64,000 bases of DNA from Tachypleus tridentatus (GCF_004210375.1 NC_134827.1:98116672-98180671); one strand, 5' to 3'. Shown: positions 1 to 30,269, counted from the stretch's first letter. Numbers and translations are program-made. Notes: generated from the sequence alone by a model not told the origin.

Positions 1-1372
1 AAAACGATGGTTCAACAATTACGTCATGTAAGCAGCTTGTAGACAAATAACGTACGAGGGCTGTTCAAAAAAATACGCGGACTGACGTCATAAAACAAAA
101 TGTACTTTATTTAGAAGTTACAGGTCTGGGACCCCTTCAAAGTACTCTCCTCCCCGACGCACACACTTATCCCAACGGTGTTTCCACTAGTTGAAACAGT
201 CCTGGCACGCTTCTTTTGTAATGTCCTCCAGCTCCTTCGTCGCATTTGCCTTAATCTCGGGAATCGTCTCAAATCTTCTTCCTTTCAAGGGTCTTTTGAG
301 TTTGGGGAACAAGAAAAAATCGCAACGAGCAAGGTCAGGTGAATAGGGGGGTTGGGGTGGGGAAGAACAGTGATCGAGTGTTTGGCCAAAAACTCACGAG
401 TTCTGAGGCACAAATTTCGCGGCAACGCGGTGCATCTTCAATTTTGTCGACGACCCACACGTCGACAAATTCAACACCCTGGTGCGAGCAAATCGACGTC
501 TGACTGTCAGGGAGCTTGCTGAAGAGTGTGGGATATCAGTTGACGTGAAAGGACGTCCAGGACGCTCATCATCTTCAATAGACTGTCGACCATCCTTAAA
601 ACGTTCATGCCACTTGAAACATGCCGTACGTTTCATTGCAACATCACCGTAAGCCGTGTTAAGCATAGCAAAAGTTTCAGTCGCAGATTTTCCAAGTTTA
701 ACACAAAATTTCACAGCAAGTCGTTGCTCCTTCAGGTCATTCATTCTGAAATCCGCCAAACGAAAAGTCGCACTTCACTTAAAACCGCGTAGCTAATACA
801 CAAATGAAGATATCTGTAATCGGGAAATGGCGTCTTAATCAGCTGATCTGTGCGAACCTAGCGATACCAAGCGGATTCCCCTGGAACCAACTGGAGCCGC
901 GCAATTCAAACAATCTGCGTATTTTTTGAACAGACCTCGTATGCCACATTTTCTAGACAGAGATACTTGAAGGAAACTTGCAAGTTAACATAAAATTCCT
1001 GTTGATTTCAAATTCACTCAAAAGCCTAGCCCTAAAAAAAAGTCATTACTTAATAGAAATAATATAGAATCACATAATACCTATATTTTTCAATAGAATA
1101 ACATGCCAAAACAGTCCAAAATTCTACAGCAGAGAAACCTGGAAAAAATTGGAAACCAAAGTTACCAAACATAATAAAATTCCTACCATATTCAGCACCA
1201 TAGCAGCTTTAAAAAAATCCTCCGTATGTCGATACATAACACTGTAATTTTAAACAAAGAACGAATCATTAACTCACACAAAATAAATGACGTTATATTG
1301 ATTGGACTAAACACTATTCTAAACCAACATCCAGGAGTACCAAAGATACTTCCGGTTATCAAACATCAACAC
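1..1372. repeat. Dispersed repeat, copy A (hosts the mariner element)
   Basis: Bases 1-54 and 942-1372 match 27515-27587 and 28208-28610, with about 90% identity by eye. Copy B lacks the mariner and has about 620 bp of its own near 27588-28207. No coding sequence was recognised, so the family is unknown. Confidence 0.8.
55..939 (-). mobile_element. mariner element, internally deleted and rearranged
   Basis: The terminal inverted repeats are near-identical (CGAGGGCTGTTCAAAAAAA at left; CGAGGTCTGTTCAAAAAA at right after reverse complement). A TA duplication lies at 53-54 and 940-941. The minus strand encodes the transposase N-terminus (394-759, with MNDLKEQRLAVKF, KSATETFAMLN and SIEDDERPGRP), and 120-330 encodes the C-terminal tail (KLKRPLKGRRFETIPEIKAN, then KWKHRWDKC). 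The central catalytic part is missing. The segment at about 447-543 reads VRANRRLTVRELAEECG on the plus strand, inverted relative to the rest. It is non-autonomous. Confidence 0.92.
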
Positions 1373-1540
1373 ACACACACAAAATAAATTACGTTAGATT
1401 GATTGGACTAAACATTATTCTAAACCAACATCCAGGAGAACTAAAGATACTTCCTGTTACCAAACATTAACACACACAAAATTATATTTATTGGACTAAA
1501 CACTATTCTAAACCCGTATCCAGAAGTACTATTTATTTTC
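1262..1540. repeat. Tandem repeat, about 108-bp unit, 2.6 copies
   Basis: The motif ATTGATTGGACTAAACA followed by ATTCTAAACC and CCAGGAGTACCAAAGATACT recurs three times. The related copy at 28530-28610 has a single unit, so the expansion is specific to copy A. Confidence 0.75.
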
Positions 1541-1542
1541 AG

Positions 1543-1756
1543 ATTTGGGACAGAGGTCGCGAGAGTTGGAATGTTCTAAGATCGTCTATTTCCTTATGAG
1601 CAGTACTGTGATTTCTACTGTGAATGTAAATATGAGAAAAGACACTTCAAGAATGCCCAAACAGTCTTGTTTTCAGAGGCAAACGTCGGGGTCTTTATGA
1701 GAATTGTGATTATCCAAAGCGTGCTGGATGTCCAGATGGAATTCGTACAATAGGGT
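1543..1756 (+). pseudogene. Orphan peritrophin-A (CBM14) chitin-binding exon
   Basis: The segment is bounded by a good acceptor (TTTATTTTCAG) and a perfect donor (GTAAGT at 1757-1762). It encodes one chitin-binding type 2 domain: PYEQYCDFYCECKYEK, then in another frame CPNSLVF and LYENCDYPKRAGCPDG. The cysteine spacing matches obstructor/Gasp-type cuticle and peritrophic-matrix proteins. One in-frame TAA lies early in the exon (LVGMF region), and one single-base loss lies between the third and fourth cysteines. It is therefore probably a decayed exon or gene fragment. No partner exons were recognised, although the gene could extend off the left edge. Sequence error is the alternative explanation for the breaks. 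Confidence 0.65.
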
Positions 1757-2008
1757 GTAAGTAACCTAGAAAAGTATATATTACAAAGAAATATTTGTAC
1801 ACTTGATTTATCTAAGCTCTTCTAGTGGTGGAAATTGGAATTTGAAAAGTTACAAAATAAATAAGATTTTCGTGTCTTTTTATTTCTTTAAAGTTTACAA
1901 GTTGTATAGTGAGTAACATTTGCATTTAGACTAGGTGCGACGTTACGATTACTGATACACGAGTCAGAGAACAATCGCACCAGTAATCGAAATGTTGTAA
2001 CTTGTAAC

Positions 2009-2026
2009 ATATATATATATATATAC
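2009..2026. repeat. (AT)n microsatellite
   Basis: A run of AT dinucleotides about 18 bp long in noncoding sequence. Confidence 0.8.
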
Positions 2027-2203
2027 TTAATTAGTTAGTAAACTTCAAACAAAACTATTAATTAAGATTATTGTTTTAAACGTATTCTTATTTAGATGAA
2101 GAATTGTTGTCATTCTGACATGGAACTTGCAACGAATCTTCGGGTGGGACAGTATGTGTGGTGGTGGTAGGGGGAGGTCTATGAACTTGCAACGTTAATA
2201 TCT

Positions 2204-2262
2204 AAGGTTCGATTCTCCGCTACGGACACAGCAGACAGCCCACTGTGGCTTTACTGTGAAAC
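2204..2262 (+). mobile_element. SINE family C remnant
   Basis: It contains the B-box-like GGTTCGATTCTCC and then CAGCCCACTGTGGCTTTACTG, matching the family seen more fully at 62819-62935. The 5' end is lost. Confidence 0.5.
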
Positions 2263-2590
2263 AAACGGATATCACATTAATACTGGAAAGCCAAGCTGGT
2301 GAGATCGTGAGAGAAAAATATAAAACCAAAAGTTAAAAAAACTGAAAAAGGTTATCAAATAGTGGAATGTTGATACAGTAACATCTTCTGCCGCAAACAA
2401 TAAAGTAATAGTAATAAGTAAGTTGTTTCAGGCTGTACTGTAAAGTGCAGACATTAAAAGAACAGATTTTGTAATTTTGAGAGGTACAAATGTTTGAAAA
2501 ATAAACAAAACTAAATAAATTACTGCAGACTATCGCTCTCATTTTCGTACTTGCTTTACAAGCTATTAATATTTACCTTGAAATATGTTT

Positions 2591-2706
2591 TCTTGTTTAT
2601 AGTTAAGTGCAAGGCTACACAATAGGCTCGTTGTATTGTGCCCACCACCCTTATTGAAGAGCGATTTGTTGCTCTGGAAGCCCTGCAGACATACCGCTGA
2701 ACCACC
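2591..2706 (-). mobile_element. SINE family B copy (diverged)
   Basis: Read on the plus strand: GTTAAGTGCAAGGCTACACA at one end and GCAGACATACCGCTGAACCA at the other. It is the same family as 30270-30396, a tRNA-derived element of about 125 bp. The B-box region is badly diverged. Confidence 0.6.
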
Positions 2707-3212
2707 GGAAACATTTGTTTTGTATATCTCTAAACATGTATTTTTGTAACATCAAAAAAAAATATATTATTTATCTTTACAAAAAAAACGAATCATTGCT
2801 TAAACAGAGACTTTAAGGTTGACGAGTTTTCCTGCTGACAAGAATAAATTATTTCCTTTGAATTAAATGTTTAAATTTACTTTAAATTAATCACACGACC
2901 TATACTTACTGCTCGAAATGTAATTGATTTTTATATTATCTACAAAAATACCTAAAGAAAATTCTTTATTAATCGAAAAAAAATCATATGACGAATTTCA
3001 ACGCGATTTCCACATCTGTCACCTGATGTGAGCCAAAAGAGAAAGTCTTTATATATTTACGTAAGATTTTTAAAATATAATTTTCTTTTCTATTTCAGTG
3101 AAGAATTCTATTGAACTTCAGTTAGATTACGTTTTATTTTCTTTCAACAGCTTTAATATTTTGAGGTTTTAAATTATTTTCTCTAACATATTATTTTATT
3201 CCAAAACTAGAA

Positions 3213-3530
3213 GTACATTGCTGGCCAAAATCGTAAGGCCAATGAACACAAAGAAAAAATATGCCTTTTGCGTTGTTAGACTCAACCACTTATTTGAGGA
3301 TCAAGTGCACTTTGACCTTAGATATCTCTCTCGTTGTCCGGGAATATATGCGCTTATCCAGGGTCAGGTGTACTTGCATTCTTCCTTTTCTCTGTTGGTG
3401 TGGACTGTTTAGTATATTAATAATTACTACATGAGGGCCACAGTAACCCGCATTTACTCAGGACTCTATCAGAGCAATGTCCATGCATCTTTCACCAACA
3501 GTTCATCACCAATTGATCTTGAGTGAAAGT
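3213..3530. mobile_element. Tc1-like end fragment
   Basis: It begins TACATTGCTGGCCAAAATC, a typical Tc1-family terminal sequence after a TA. No transposase and no matching opposite end were found. It is probably one arm of a non-autonomous or truncated element, cut by the SINE that follows. Confidence 0.4.
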
Positions 3531-3534
3531 TTGA

Positions 3535-3802
3535 TTTGGTTTGTTTTAAATTTCGTGCAAAGCTACACGAGGGTTATCTGTGCTAGCCGTCCCGAATTTT
3601 GCAGTGCAAGACAAGACAGAAGGCAGCTATTCATCACTATCCATCGCCAATTTTTGGGCTACTCTTTTACCAACAAATGGTGGGATTAATCGTTATAACG
3701 CCCAAACAGCTGAAAGGGCGAGCATGTTTGGTGTGATGGGGATTCGAACCATGACTCTCGGATTACGAGTGAAGTGACTTTACCACCTGGCCATGCCAGG
3801 CC
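3535..3802 (-). mobile_element. SINE family A, near full length
   Basis: A tRNA-derived SINE of about 270 bp. Its head on the minus strand carries box A (TGGCCAGGTGG) and box B (GGTTCGAATCC). The body includes GCAAAGCTACACGAGGG, and the 3' tail is of the CAAACAAAC type. This is the reference copy for family A here. Confidence 0.85.
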
Positions 3803-4560
3803 TCTCAGTGTAAGTATCAACGAGATATGTTTTACAAAAGAATTAGTGTACCTGTGAATATTGTTGCCAAGTGAACTTTTGAATATGCCACCTAAAAGTT
3901 TATAAATCGATATGCCGATTTTGTTGCTCTGCTACAGTCACTATACTATAAGCATTGGAAGCTATAATTGTGTTAAAGGCTTATTAATAAGAAAACTACA
4001 GATATTTGACCAGGAACGTTTATAGATTTCGGTCATTATAAACTTCAGTAAACTAACTTTGGACATCGGTATTTACACGAGGCCATTAGATATTTTCGTT
4101 GGGAAAACTCACGCGTGAAGAATAGAGCTAGTTAGCATTACTGTCAAAAGAAGTGTATCTATGCATCAACGTAAGTCATTTGCAACTCGTGAACCGTCAA
4201 CAAAGTATTCAATTCCATACTGAATATAGGACTTGATATTGTTTGTAAAACTTTTGAAAAGAAACCATTATTTGTAGTAACCATTATCATAAATTACATT
4301 GATTGTATAGTAAAATATATTTATGTAAAGAACGAAAATTGTGTGTGTAAATATTGTTGGCATATATCATAATTTTAATACCCAGACATTTAATTAACTT
4401 CTAAATTAAAATCAAAATTTTCAGCTCTTCGAAATTTTATAACATAACGTACCTAACGTAAGTGACATAATAAATCAAAGACTCGTCTGAGATACATTGT
4501 CATATTTAACATAAAGTTTTGGTGCCCTATTTATAAACAATTATATCTACCAAGTTAAAA

Positions 4561-4787
4561 GGTGCGCAGCATTGGCAGGAGAATAAGGCACTCGACTCGT
4601 AATCCGAGGGTCGCCTTTTTAACCGTGGAAGCATTATAATATGTACATCACTCCCACTATTCATTAGTAAAAGAGTAGCCCAAGAGTTGGCAGTGAGAGG
4701 TGATGACTAGTTACCTTAAGTCTTCCACTGCAAAATTTTGGATGGCTATCTCAGATAGCCCTCGTGTAGCTTTGCACAAAATTTAAA
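4561..4787 (+). mobile_element. SINE family A with 12-bp target duplication
   Basis: The head (AAGGCACTCGACTCGTAATC) is damaged around box B, and the body ends CGTGTAGCTTTGCACAAAATT. It is flanked by perfect direct repeats ACCAAGTTAAAA at 4549-4560 and 4788-4799, as left by LINE-type insertion. Confidence 0.85.
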
Positions 4788-4976
4788 ACCAAGTTAAAAA
4801 TATAGCTGCAAAAATGTGTTTGTTATTGTCAAACCATTACTACAAAAACTAAACTTGTGGCTTCTGAAATGCAGACAATCAAAAGTTAAAAATTATTATT
4901 TTTATCTTTTTACAAAGACCAATTACTGTTTTTGATTAAAGTATACATTTGATTTTATTAAATATTTAGACAGCAC

Positions 4977-4982
4977 TTTATT
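4977..4982 (-). other. Poly(A) signal of ACADM (AATAAA)
   Basis: AATAAA on the minus strand lies about 180 nt past the ACADM stop codon. It is the first canonical hexamer downstream, giving a short 3' UTR. The cleavage site was not determined. Confidence 0.6.
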
Positions 4983-5162
4983 TTAGTTTTTTAAAATTTT
5001 ACAGTTCACATTTGGTACACAGAGTTAACAAAATATTTAGCTGTTTTTCCCTCCTTATAACCATTTGATTGAGCAAATTACAGATACAAGTAAATCTGAA
5101 TATAGAGGTTTCTTCAGTGCTTTCAAAATTAAGCACTTTCTTTGATGCTGACTTTCATATTC

Positions 5163-24009
<18,847 letters not shown>

Positions 24010-24024
<15 letters not shown>

Positions 24025-24062
24025 ATTGTTATTTTTTCACACAGTTCTTCTCGAAATAAAAC
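24010..24062 (-). other. ACADM: ACADM start exon: 38 nt of 5' UTR plus the first five codons
   Basis: A consensus acceptor (TATTTTAG) lies at 24063-24070 on the minus strand, and the donor is GTAATT. The exon carries untranslated sequence and then only MTLTK. At least one upstream noncoding exon is therefore required. A plausible donor for it is GAGCAG|GTAGTA, which would end that exon at 24624; its 5' end was not resolved. Confidence 0.75.
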
Positions 24063-24623
24063 CTAAAATAAAAAAAAATTCAAAATAATTACGTGTTATT
24101 CTATTAATATTATACATAAGTTGTTTAATAAAAATTTCAATTGCCTATTCTAAACAAATTTACAATTAAAATTTTCCAACTGAAAATTACTGGGACAATT
24201 ATTCATAATTAAAATGTTATACTATTATTAAGTAAATACATAAAAGTGTTATTTGCCTTCCGAAAATTCGTCTCTCAATTTTTTATAAACTGAATATTAG
24301 TCCCAATACTACGAGACTAGTATAAAAATGAAAGACTAATGTACCCATTTGGTAAGACAATAATAAACCATAAATCGTTTATTGAACATTGTTGACACCT
24401 TCTGGCTGTACTTTTGAATATTATGAATGGTTATGCATATAGTGAGATACAGTAAATACACCCACCTGGTTACAACTTGTCACAACATCGTATGCAAAAT
24501 GAAAAATGTACTTCAGTGGATTAAATATCAACGTAATTAAGCTAAGCCTTTTAGTAAAGGAATGAGAACGTAATGAAGAAAAAAATAATTCCAAAACAAA
24601 AAATATGTGAATCAAAATACTAC

Positions 24624-24860
24624 CTGCTCAAACTGTTCACTTTTTAACTTCAAAATTCTTGTCTGAATCAGGTCCACAACACAAAAATTGCACTTGTAAC
24701 GTAATTACTAATATTCGATTCGATCGTACGAACAACACAGGTCCTTCGCCTAATCTAAAAATCAATTCCCAATTCCAAAACATCAGTGTTTGCTATTGCT
24801 AAAGCTTATCAGTTATCACATTTCGCTTCCCTCTTCTGGATCATGTGCCATTCTTATTAT
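24624..24860 (-). promoter_or_regulatory. Putative ACADM first noncoding exon and promoter area
   Basis: This is inferred from the spliced 5' UTR of ACADM. A donor-like CAG|GTAGTA sits at 24624, and the following 240 bp hold more CpG (for example around 24720) than the surrounding introns. No TATA box or clear initiator was recognised, so the transcription start is unknown. Confidence 0.3.
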
Positions 24861-25395
24861 ATATTTTCTTCATGAATCAACATTTTGAGGAAGTAAATAG
24901 ATGGTTAAGGTTTATACCCATTCAAATTTTGATATTTTTAACATTAAAAGCTTTCATTTTTGAATAGAAAAGAAATGAACTTGCTACACATTGTTTTTAT
25001 TTCAGTTTAAATGTGGAACAGCCTCTTGTACCTTGTTCTACAAAATGCCATTGAACATAAAGTATTTCTATCATTCTAGAAAATAATTAAATAATAAAAT
25101 AGAAATATTAAAACTGTTTATCTCATACATATTAGTTTGGTTTAATTCTCAAATCTTTGCTTATTTAAAATTAGAAAATGTTGCTACTTCAATCTTTGCA
25201 CAAATAGTAATTCATAAAATTTTAAGCCGAATTTTGACATCTCTTTTAAGGAGCTAAAAATATCAACTATTTGTCACCAGTAATATTTACATTTAATTAT
25301 AATTTTCACAAGAGATTGTATTAGGCTTATCTTATTTTTAACACTACAAAACTTTTTATTCAGTCTTTTGGGAATTTTCAACCAGAAGTTATAGT

Positions 25396-25513
25396 TTTTT
25401 ATTGTTAAGCACAAAGCTACACAAAGGGCTATATGTGCTCTGCCCACCAGGGGCATCGGAAACCGAATTATAGCAGCATAAGTCTGCAGACACACTACTA
25501 TAGCAGTGGGGGC
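25396..25513 (-). mobile_element. SINE family B upstream of ACADM
   Basis: TTAAGCACAAAGCTACACAAAGGGC, a box-B-like GGCATCGGAAACCG, and ACTATAGCAGTGGGGG (plus-strand view) give a tRNA-derived element of about 118 bp. Confidence 0.65.
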
Positions 25514-25684
25514 TTCAACTGGAAGAAGAAAGCATAACAGTATTTCAAGTATATTATATATGCCATATTGATGGGCAACGACGCATTCTGCTCAATACAG
25601 AGCTCATTAGGCCTGCTGAAACTTGTTTTTTTATTCAAAGAATGGATAGATTATATTATTAAAAACACTTTATATTTTGTTTGC

Positions 25685-25796
25685 TTTTAAACATCTTGTT
25701 ACACACAGATCTATCTATGCTTTTCTCACAATGAGTATCAAAATCCGCTTTGTAGTGTTACAAATTCTAAGACTTACTACTAAACCACCGAGACGA
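25685..25796 (-). mobile_element. SINE family B, degenerate
   Basis: Only the pattern TTCTCACAATGAGTATCAAAATCCG, TAGTGTTACAAATTC and TACTACTAAACCACCGAG remains of the family B layout. Confidence 0.35.
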
Positions 25797-25950
25797 AATT
25801 GACTGGGGTACAAAAAACGTAATATTGAGCAAGACACTATTTACATAGGCCATTTCTTCCAAGAACAGTCGGTATTACGTGAATACTTTTTCTAAACCAG
25901 CGAAGCACTATTGTAATTAATTATACTTATTATAAGGCATTATTTTATTT

Positions 25951-26072
25951 CTTTGTTTATAGTTAGGCACAACACTATACACTGGTATATCTCTCCTCTG
26001 CTCATTACGAGTATTGAAACTTGATTTCTAGCAATGTAGAGTCTGCAAACATACCGCTGTGTGTGTCACTGG
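25951..26072 (-). mobile_element. SINE family B, diverged
   Basis: GTTTATAGTTAGGCACAACACTA, ATTACGAGTATTGAAAC and CAAACATACCGCTG match family B in order; identity is low. Confidence 0.5.
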
Positions 26073-26339
26073 GAGATCAAAGCATAAAGTAGTACTGTAC
26101 TAACCCCATCATATTGTTATAAGGTATAATTTTAATGTTATAATTTAATTTGTTCCTAGAAGGAGCAGCAAGCCATCACAGATAATGATGATACATTACT
26201 GTTAATCGACAAGTTTCAAGTAAGGGTAAATTAATTATAAAAATGAATAGACAACTTTAAGAAGTATAAAGGATTTCACCGAGTGGTTCAAACCAGTGTT
26301 ATTAGAGAGAGTTATCGTGTTTACTCATTAACTGGATCG

Positions 26340-26470
26340 AGTAACCATGAAATGCTGTAAAAAAATCTGTTGAAACGTTGTAATGGAATGTGGGCCTACA
26401 ACTCGTGTCGAAGTGAACTAGCTTGTATAAGAAATAAAGCAATTCTTTATCGTTACAGAGATTGGTTTCT
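26340..26470. repeat. Penelope-like tail motif, copy 2 (weak)
   Basis: CTGTTGAAACGTTGTAATGGA is followed by AAATAAAGCAATTC. It shares GAAACGTTGTA with the other tail motifs but lacks a clear CUGANGA box. Confidence 0.3.
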
Positions 26471-26509
26471 TCCCTTGTTTATTGAAATTAATGCAACGCT
26501 ACTCAATAA

Positions 26510-26658
26510 CTGTGTGGGGATTCTCTTTACCAATAAATAGTGAGATTGATAACAATATTATAATGTTCCAACAATTTAAAGGGCACAGATGTTTAGTGAC
26601 GAGATTCGAACACACAGTTTACGAGTTCAATGCTCTAACTCTCAGGCAATGCCTGGCT
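26510..26658 (-). mobile_element. SINE family A, head and half body
   Basis: CTCTTTACCAATAAATAGTG through GAGATTCGAACAC to AGGCAATGCCTGGC is the head-proximal half of family A. The tail half is missing. Confidence 0.7.
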
Positions 26659-26773
26659 TACATGGACTACATTTGGCATTATTTTTAACTTATGATTTTC
26701 AAAACCAGTGAAAATGTATAATACTTTTTAATCACTCTATGTCCACCATATCTACTACCCCATATGCAAGTGA

Positions 26774-26820
26774 AATGGTTTTCCTGTCACCATTGTGTTT
26801 CTTGTGATAGGAAAACCATT
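26774..26820. repeat. Short perfect hairpin, 17-bp stem
   Basis: AATGGTTTTCCTGTCAC at 26774-26790 pairs with GTGATAGGAAAACCATT at 26804-26820, with one G-U pair and a 13-nt loop. It may be a small RNA hairpin or the ends of a deleted transposon. Confidence 0.6.
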
Positions 26821-27514
26821 CATGTAGGTCATTTAATTTACCAGTAATTCTTCTTATTGATAATCTCTAAGGGGACAAATACAGAACGCAGCCTCATAAA
26901 AATGTATTAAGCATGATTTTTTATGACAAATATAATGAATTACAATCAACATTCGCTTGCCTAGTTAAAAACGTTCACACAACAACAGTTAACTCGGCTT
27001 GACTCCCGTTCCTCTCCCTAGGTAAGGGAGGAAGCAGGAAAGTTTTTGTTTGCTTTTCTTAGTAATTAAGAAAACATTACACTATTTTATAAGTTAGATA
27101 ATATGAGGCTCAAAAAATAACTTTAATGGGTCTAACACTCTCCTAGCATGGTCTTCGAAGTTAAGTTATATTTATTGACTTCAATCAGATGGGAAATAAA
27201 AGGCAATCTTGTATAAGAACTGTCAAGATCTATTTTCACCAATTCCAGTTAACTGAAAATTTTCTACAACAACATAATATTTCAAGTGTCCCATTTTATT
27301 GATAGCCTTTCTGCATGTTTTTGTTATTTATTTTCAAGATAACTTTATTTTAAAACTAATGTCAAAATTATGCACAATATTTGTGATCCCTAACAAGCAA
27401 GATACGGATACTTCATATCTTTTTGATTTCATTTTCACAGTCTGACAAAAATTAGCTTACATTTTAAAATATCACTAAAATAAAGACGGTTTCTTTTCCA
27501 GCTGTTTCCCTATA

Positions 27515-28612
27515 TGATTGTTCAACAAGTACATCATGTAAGCAGCTTGTGGACAAATAACGTATGCCACATTTTCCAGACAGAGATCTTTTATGATTAT
27601 ACCTCTGTTACGTGCATGGTTTTCTCTCAGTGATGTTTTCGTTTGTGCCGTGGATTGCTTAACACTTTAGTAATAGAGTTTTGATACACTGGGATACTGG
27701 TGTACAGAATAGCTGTTCTCTTCAATTAAGATAGATTTTTTTTATCTTGAATATCTTCTTGTTCAGTTCTTTGCTTAAAATGGGAGCATTTTGTATATAT
27801 GCTATGGTGTTTTGAGTTGCTTTGGTGGTAAACATGGGAAAGATAAGTTGACTGCTTATTATTTTCTTAACCTCGACTTTATTAGGTCCGACACACAGTT
27901 CAAAATCAAAATTCACCAAAGAATCACTGGTACAGGCCCTTTAGTTCCGCCCGTAAATTCAAACAAAACAAATCAATAAACTAAAAAAATATTATAAACA
28001 CGGTTTCAAGACTGTTCAACTGACTATAAGTCATTCCTTCATTCACATGAACAAATTTTCATTAATTATTATCAAATTTTTTCACAGCCACCCAAACAAA
28101 AACCTCAAACCTTAACCTGCAAACAACGTTGGCATTAACACACCAAACAATAACACAACATTACATTGCAGTTTACCATTTATTCCTGTAATCAGTTATA
28201 AAATAGTCAACACTTGGAGAAAACTTGCAAGTTAGCATAAAATTCCTGTTGATTTCAAGTTCACTCAAAAGTCTAGCCCTAAAAAAAAAAGTCATTACTA
28301 AATAAAAATAATATAGAATCACATAATACCTATGTTTTTTAATAGAATAACACGCAAAAAAAAACAGTCCAAAATTCCACAGTAGAGAACCTGGAAAAAT
28401 TGGAAACCAAAGTCACCAATAATAAAAAAAAATTCCACCATATTTAGCACCATAGCAGCTTTAAAAAAATCCTTAGTATGTCTATACACAACACTGTAAT
28501 TTTAAACAAAGAACGAATTATTAAATCACACAAAATAAATTACGTCATATTGATTGTACAATACACTATTCAAAACCAGCATCCAGGAGTACCAAAGATA
28601 CTTACGGTTACG
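27515..28612. repeat. Dispersed repeat, copy B (empty mariner site)
   Basis: It matches copy A at the left window edge. The sequence GACAAATAACGTATGCCACA is uninterrupted at 27551-27570, while in copy A the same TA carries the mariner. Bases 27588-28207 have no partner in copy A. Confidence 0.8.
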
Positions 28613-29324
28613 TGACCTTTTTGTTCCGTACTGTATACATATTACTGTCCACGTAAACTATTTCTACCTACTGGTTGTCTTGTCGAAATGTTGTACGTTT
28701 ATAACAAAGTTTCTTTCATTACCAACTTAAGCCGTCTCTAAGCTTTTATTTTCTAAAACGTGGATCCTTCTTCATCAAATTTAAATACAAGTGTTTTTGT
28801 TGTTGTTGTCATTTTTCACAATACTATTTTTCCTTCCTGGTGGTGTTGGTGGGTTTGAGGCCAACCGAAACATGTAAATTTTTCATAAAGACTGGTGCCT
28901 TCAATAACTTTAAATTACTGTGTACTCTTAAATATCATTTTAAGTGGGTTTTTAATGAATTTCTATACACAGGTGCCGTATTCATATTTCTTAATTTTTT
29001 TTAACCTGGTAGCCTACTATAGAGTCTATTGTAATAGAAACTACAATGCAGGGGTTATGTTTAAGATTGAGGTCATTTAATAAAAAAATGACTGGACATG
29101 GTCAGACAAAATATTTTTAAAAGAATGGAGTGAAAAATACTCCCATTATCTGTAGTTCAGTTCTTGTCCTTTTTATTATCATGGGTACAAACAAAGAAAA
29201 ATTCAATTTTCATAGAAATTAGTTTGAAAAACAGCAACTTAATTCATTAGTCCAGGAAATTGTATACTATTACCTGAAAACAGTATGGTGATTCTTAACT
29301 ATTAAATATGGGCAATTTTAACTC

Positions 29325-29602
29325 GTTGTTTGCTTTGTTTTGAATTTCGCGCAAAGCTACTCGAGGGTTATCTGAGCTAGCCGTCCCTAATTTTACATTA
29401 TAAGACAAGAGGGAAAGCAGCTAGTCATCACCACCCACCGCCAACTCCTGGGCCACTCTTTTACTAATAAATAGTGGCATTGACCGTCATATTATAACGC
29501 TTCCACGGCTGAAAGGGTGAACATGTTCGGTGTGACGGAGATTCGAACCCGCGAATCTCAGATTACGAGTGGAGTGCGTCATCCACATTGTCATACCGGG
29601 CC
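29325..29602 (-). mobile_element. SINE family A, full length
   Basis: Tail TTTGTTTTGAATTTCGCGC, body, box B (GAGATTCGAACCCGC in plus view) and terminal CCGGGCC are all present. It is one of the least diverged copies. Confidence 0.85.
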
Positions 29603-29808
29603 ATTTAACTTGTAAAAGTACAACATTAAAAACAGACAGGTGTTCATTGTTAACAAGACTACACACATTCAAAAAAGGAAAAATAGATTTAATCTAAAAA
29701 CAAATGCGTATAATAAAGCAACATTAACATTACGTATGAAACTTACAGCTAAGACTTTCGAACGTTTATCATAACACAGCGACAGTTTATTTATTACATT
29801 ATTGAGGA

Positions 29809-30085
29809 GTTTGTTTGTTTTTAGTTTTCGCGCAAAGCTACACGAGGGCTATGTGCAGTAGCCGTCCCTAATTTAGCAGTGTAAGACTAGAGGGAAAGCA
29901 GCATGTCCCCACCACCCACCGCCAACTCTTTGGCTACTCTTTTACCAACGAATAGAGGTGATTAACCGTCACTTTATAACGCCCTCACGACCGAAAGGGC
30001 GAGCATGTTTGGTGCGACGGGGATTCGAACCCGCAACCCTCATATTACGAGTCAAACGCCTTAACCCACCTGGCCATATCAGACC
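29809..30085 (-). mobile_element. SINE family A, full length
   Basis: It opens with (GTTT)n in plus view and retains CGGGGATTCGAACCCGC and CCACCTGGCCATATCAGACC, so boxes A and B look intact. Confidence 0.88.
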
Positions 30086-30109
30086 TCATTTCGAAGTGAA
30101 AGGCGAGAT

Positions 30110-30245
30110 TTAAGATGACTACCACAAACCACCCACCGCCAACCCTTTGGGGGAATCTTTATTAACGAATAGAGGGATGGAACTTCAATTATAACAAAGC
30201 TTCTTGTGGCTGAAGTGATGGATTTCGATAACGCGACTCGAAGGT
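30110..30245 (-). mobile_element. SINE family A remnant
   Basis: CCACCCACCGCCAACCCTTT, TTATTAACGAATAGAGGGAT and a decayed head follow directly after the previous copy. It is a partial, older copy. Confidence 0.5.
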
Positions 30246-30269
30246 TGCCAGTGAATTAACCTTTGTTTC

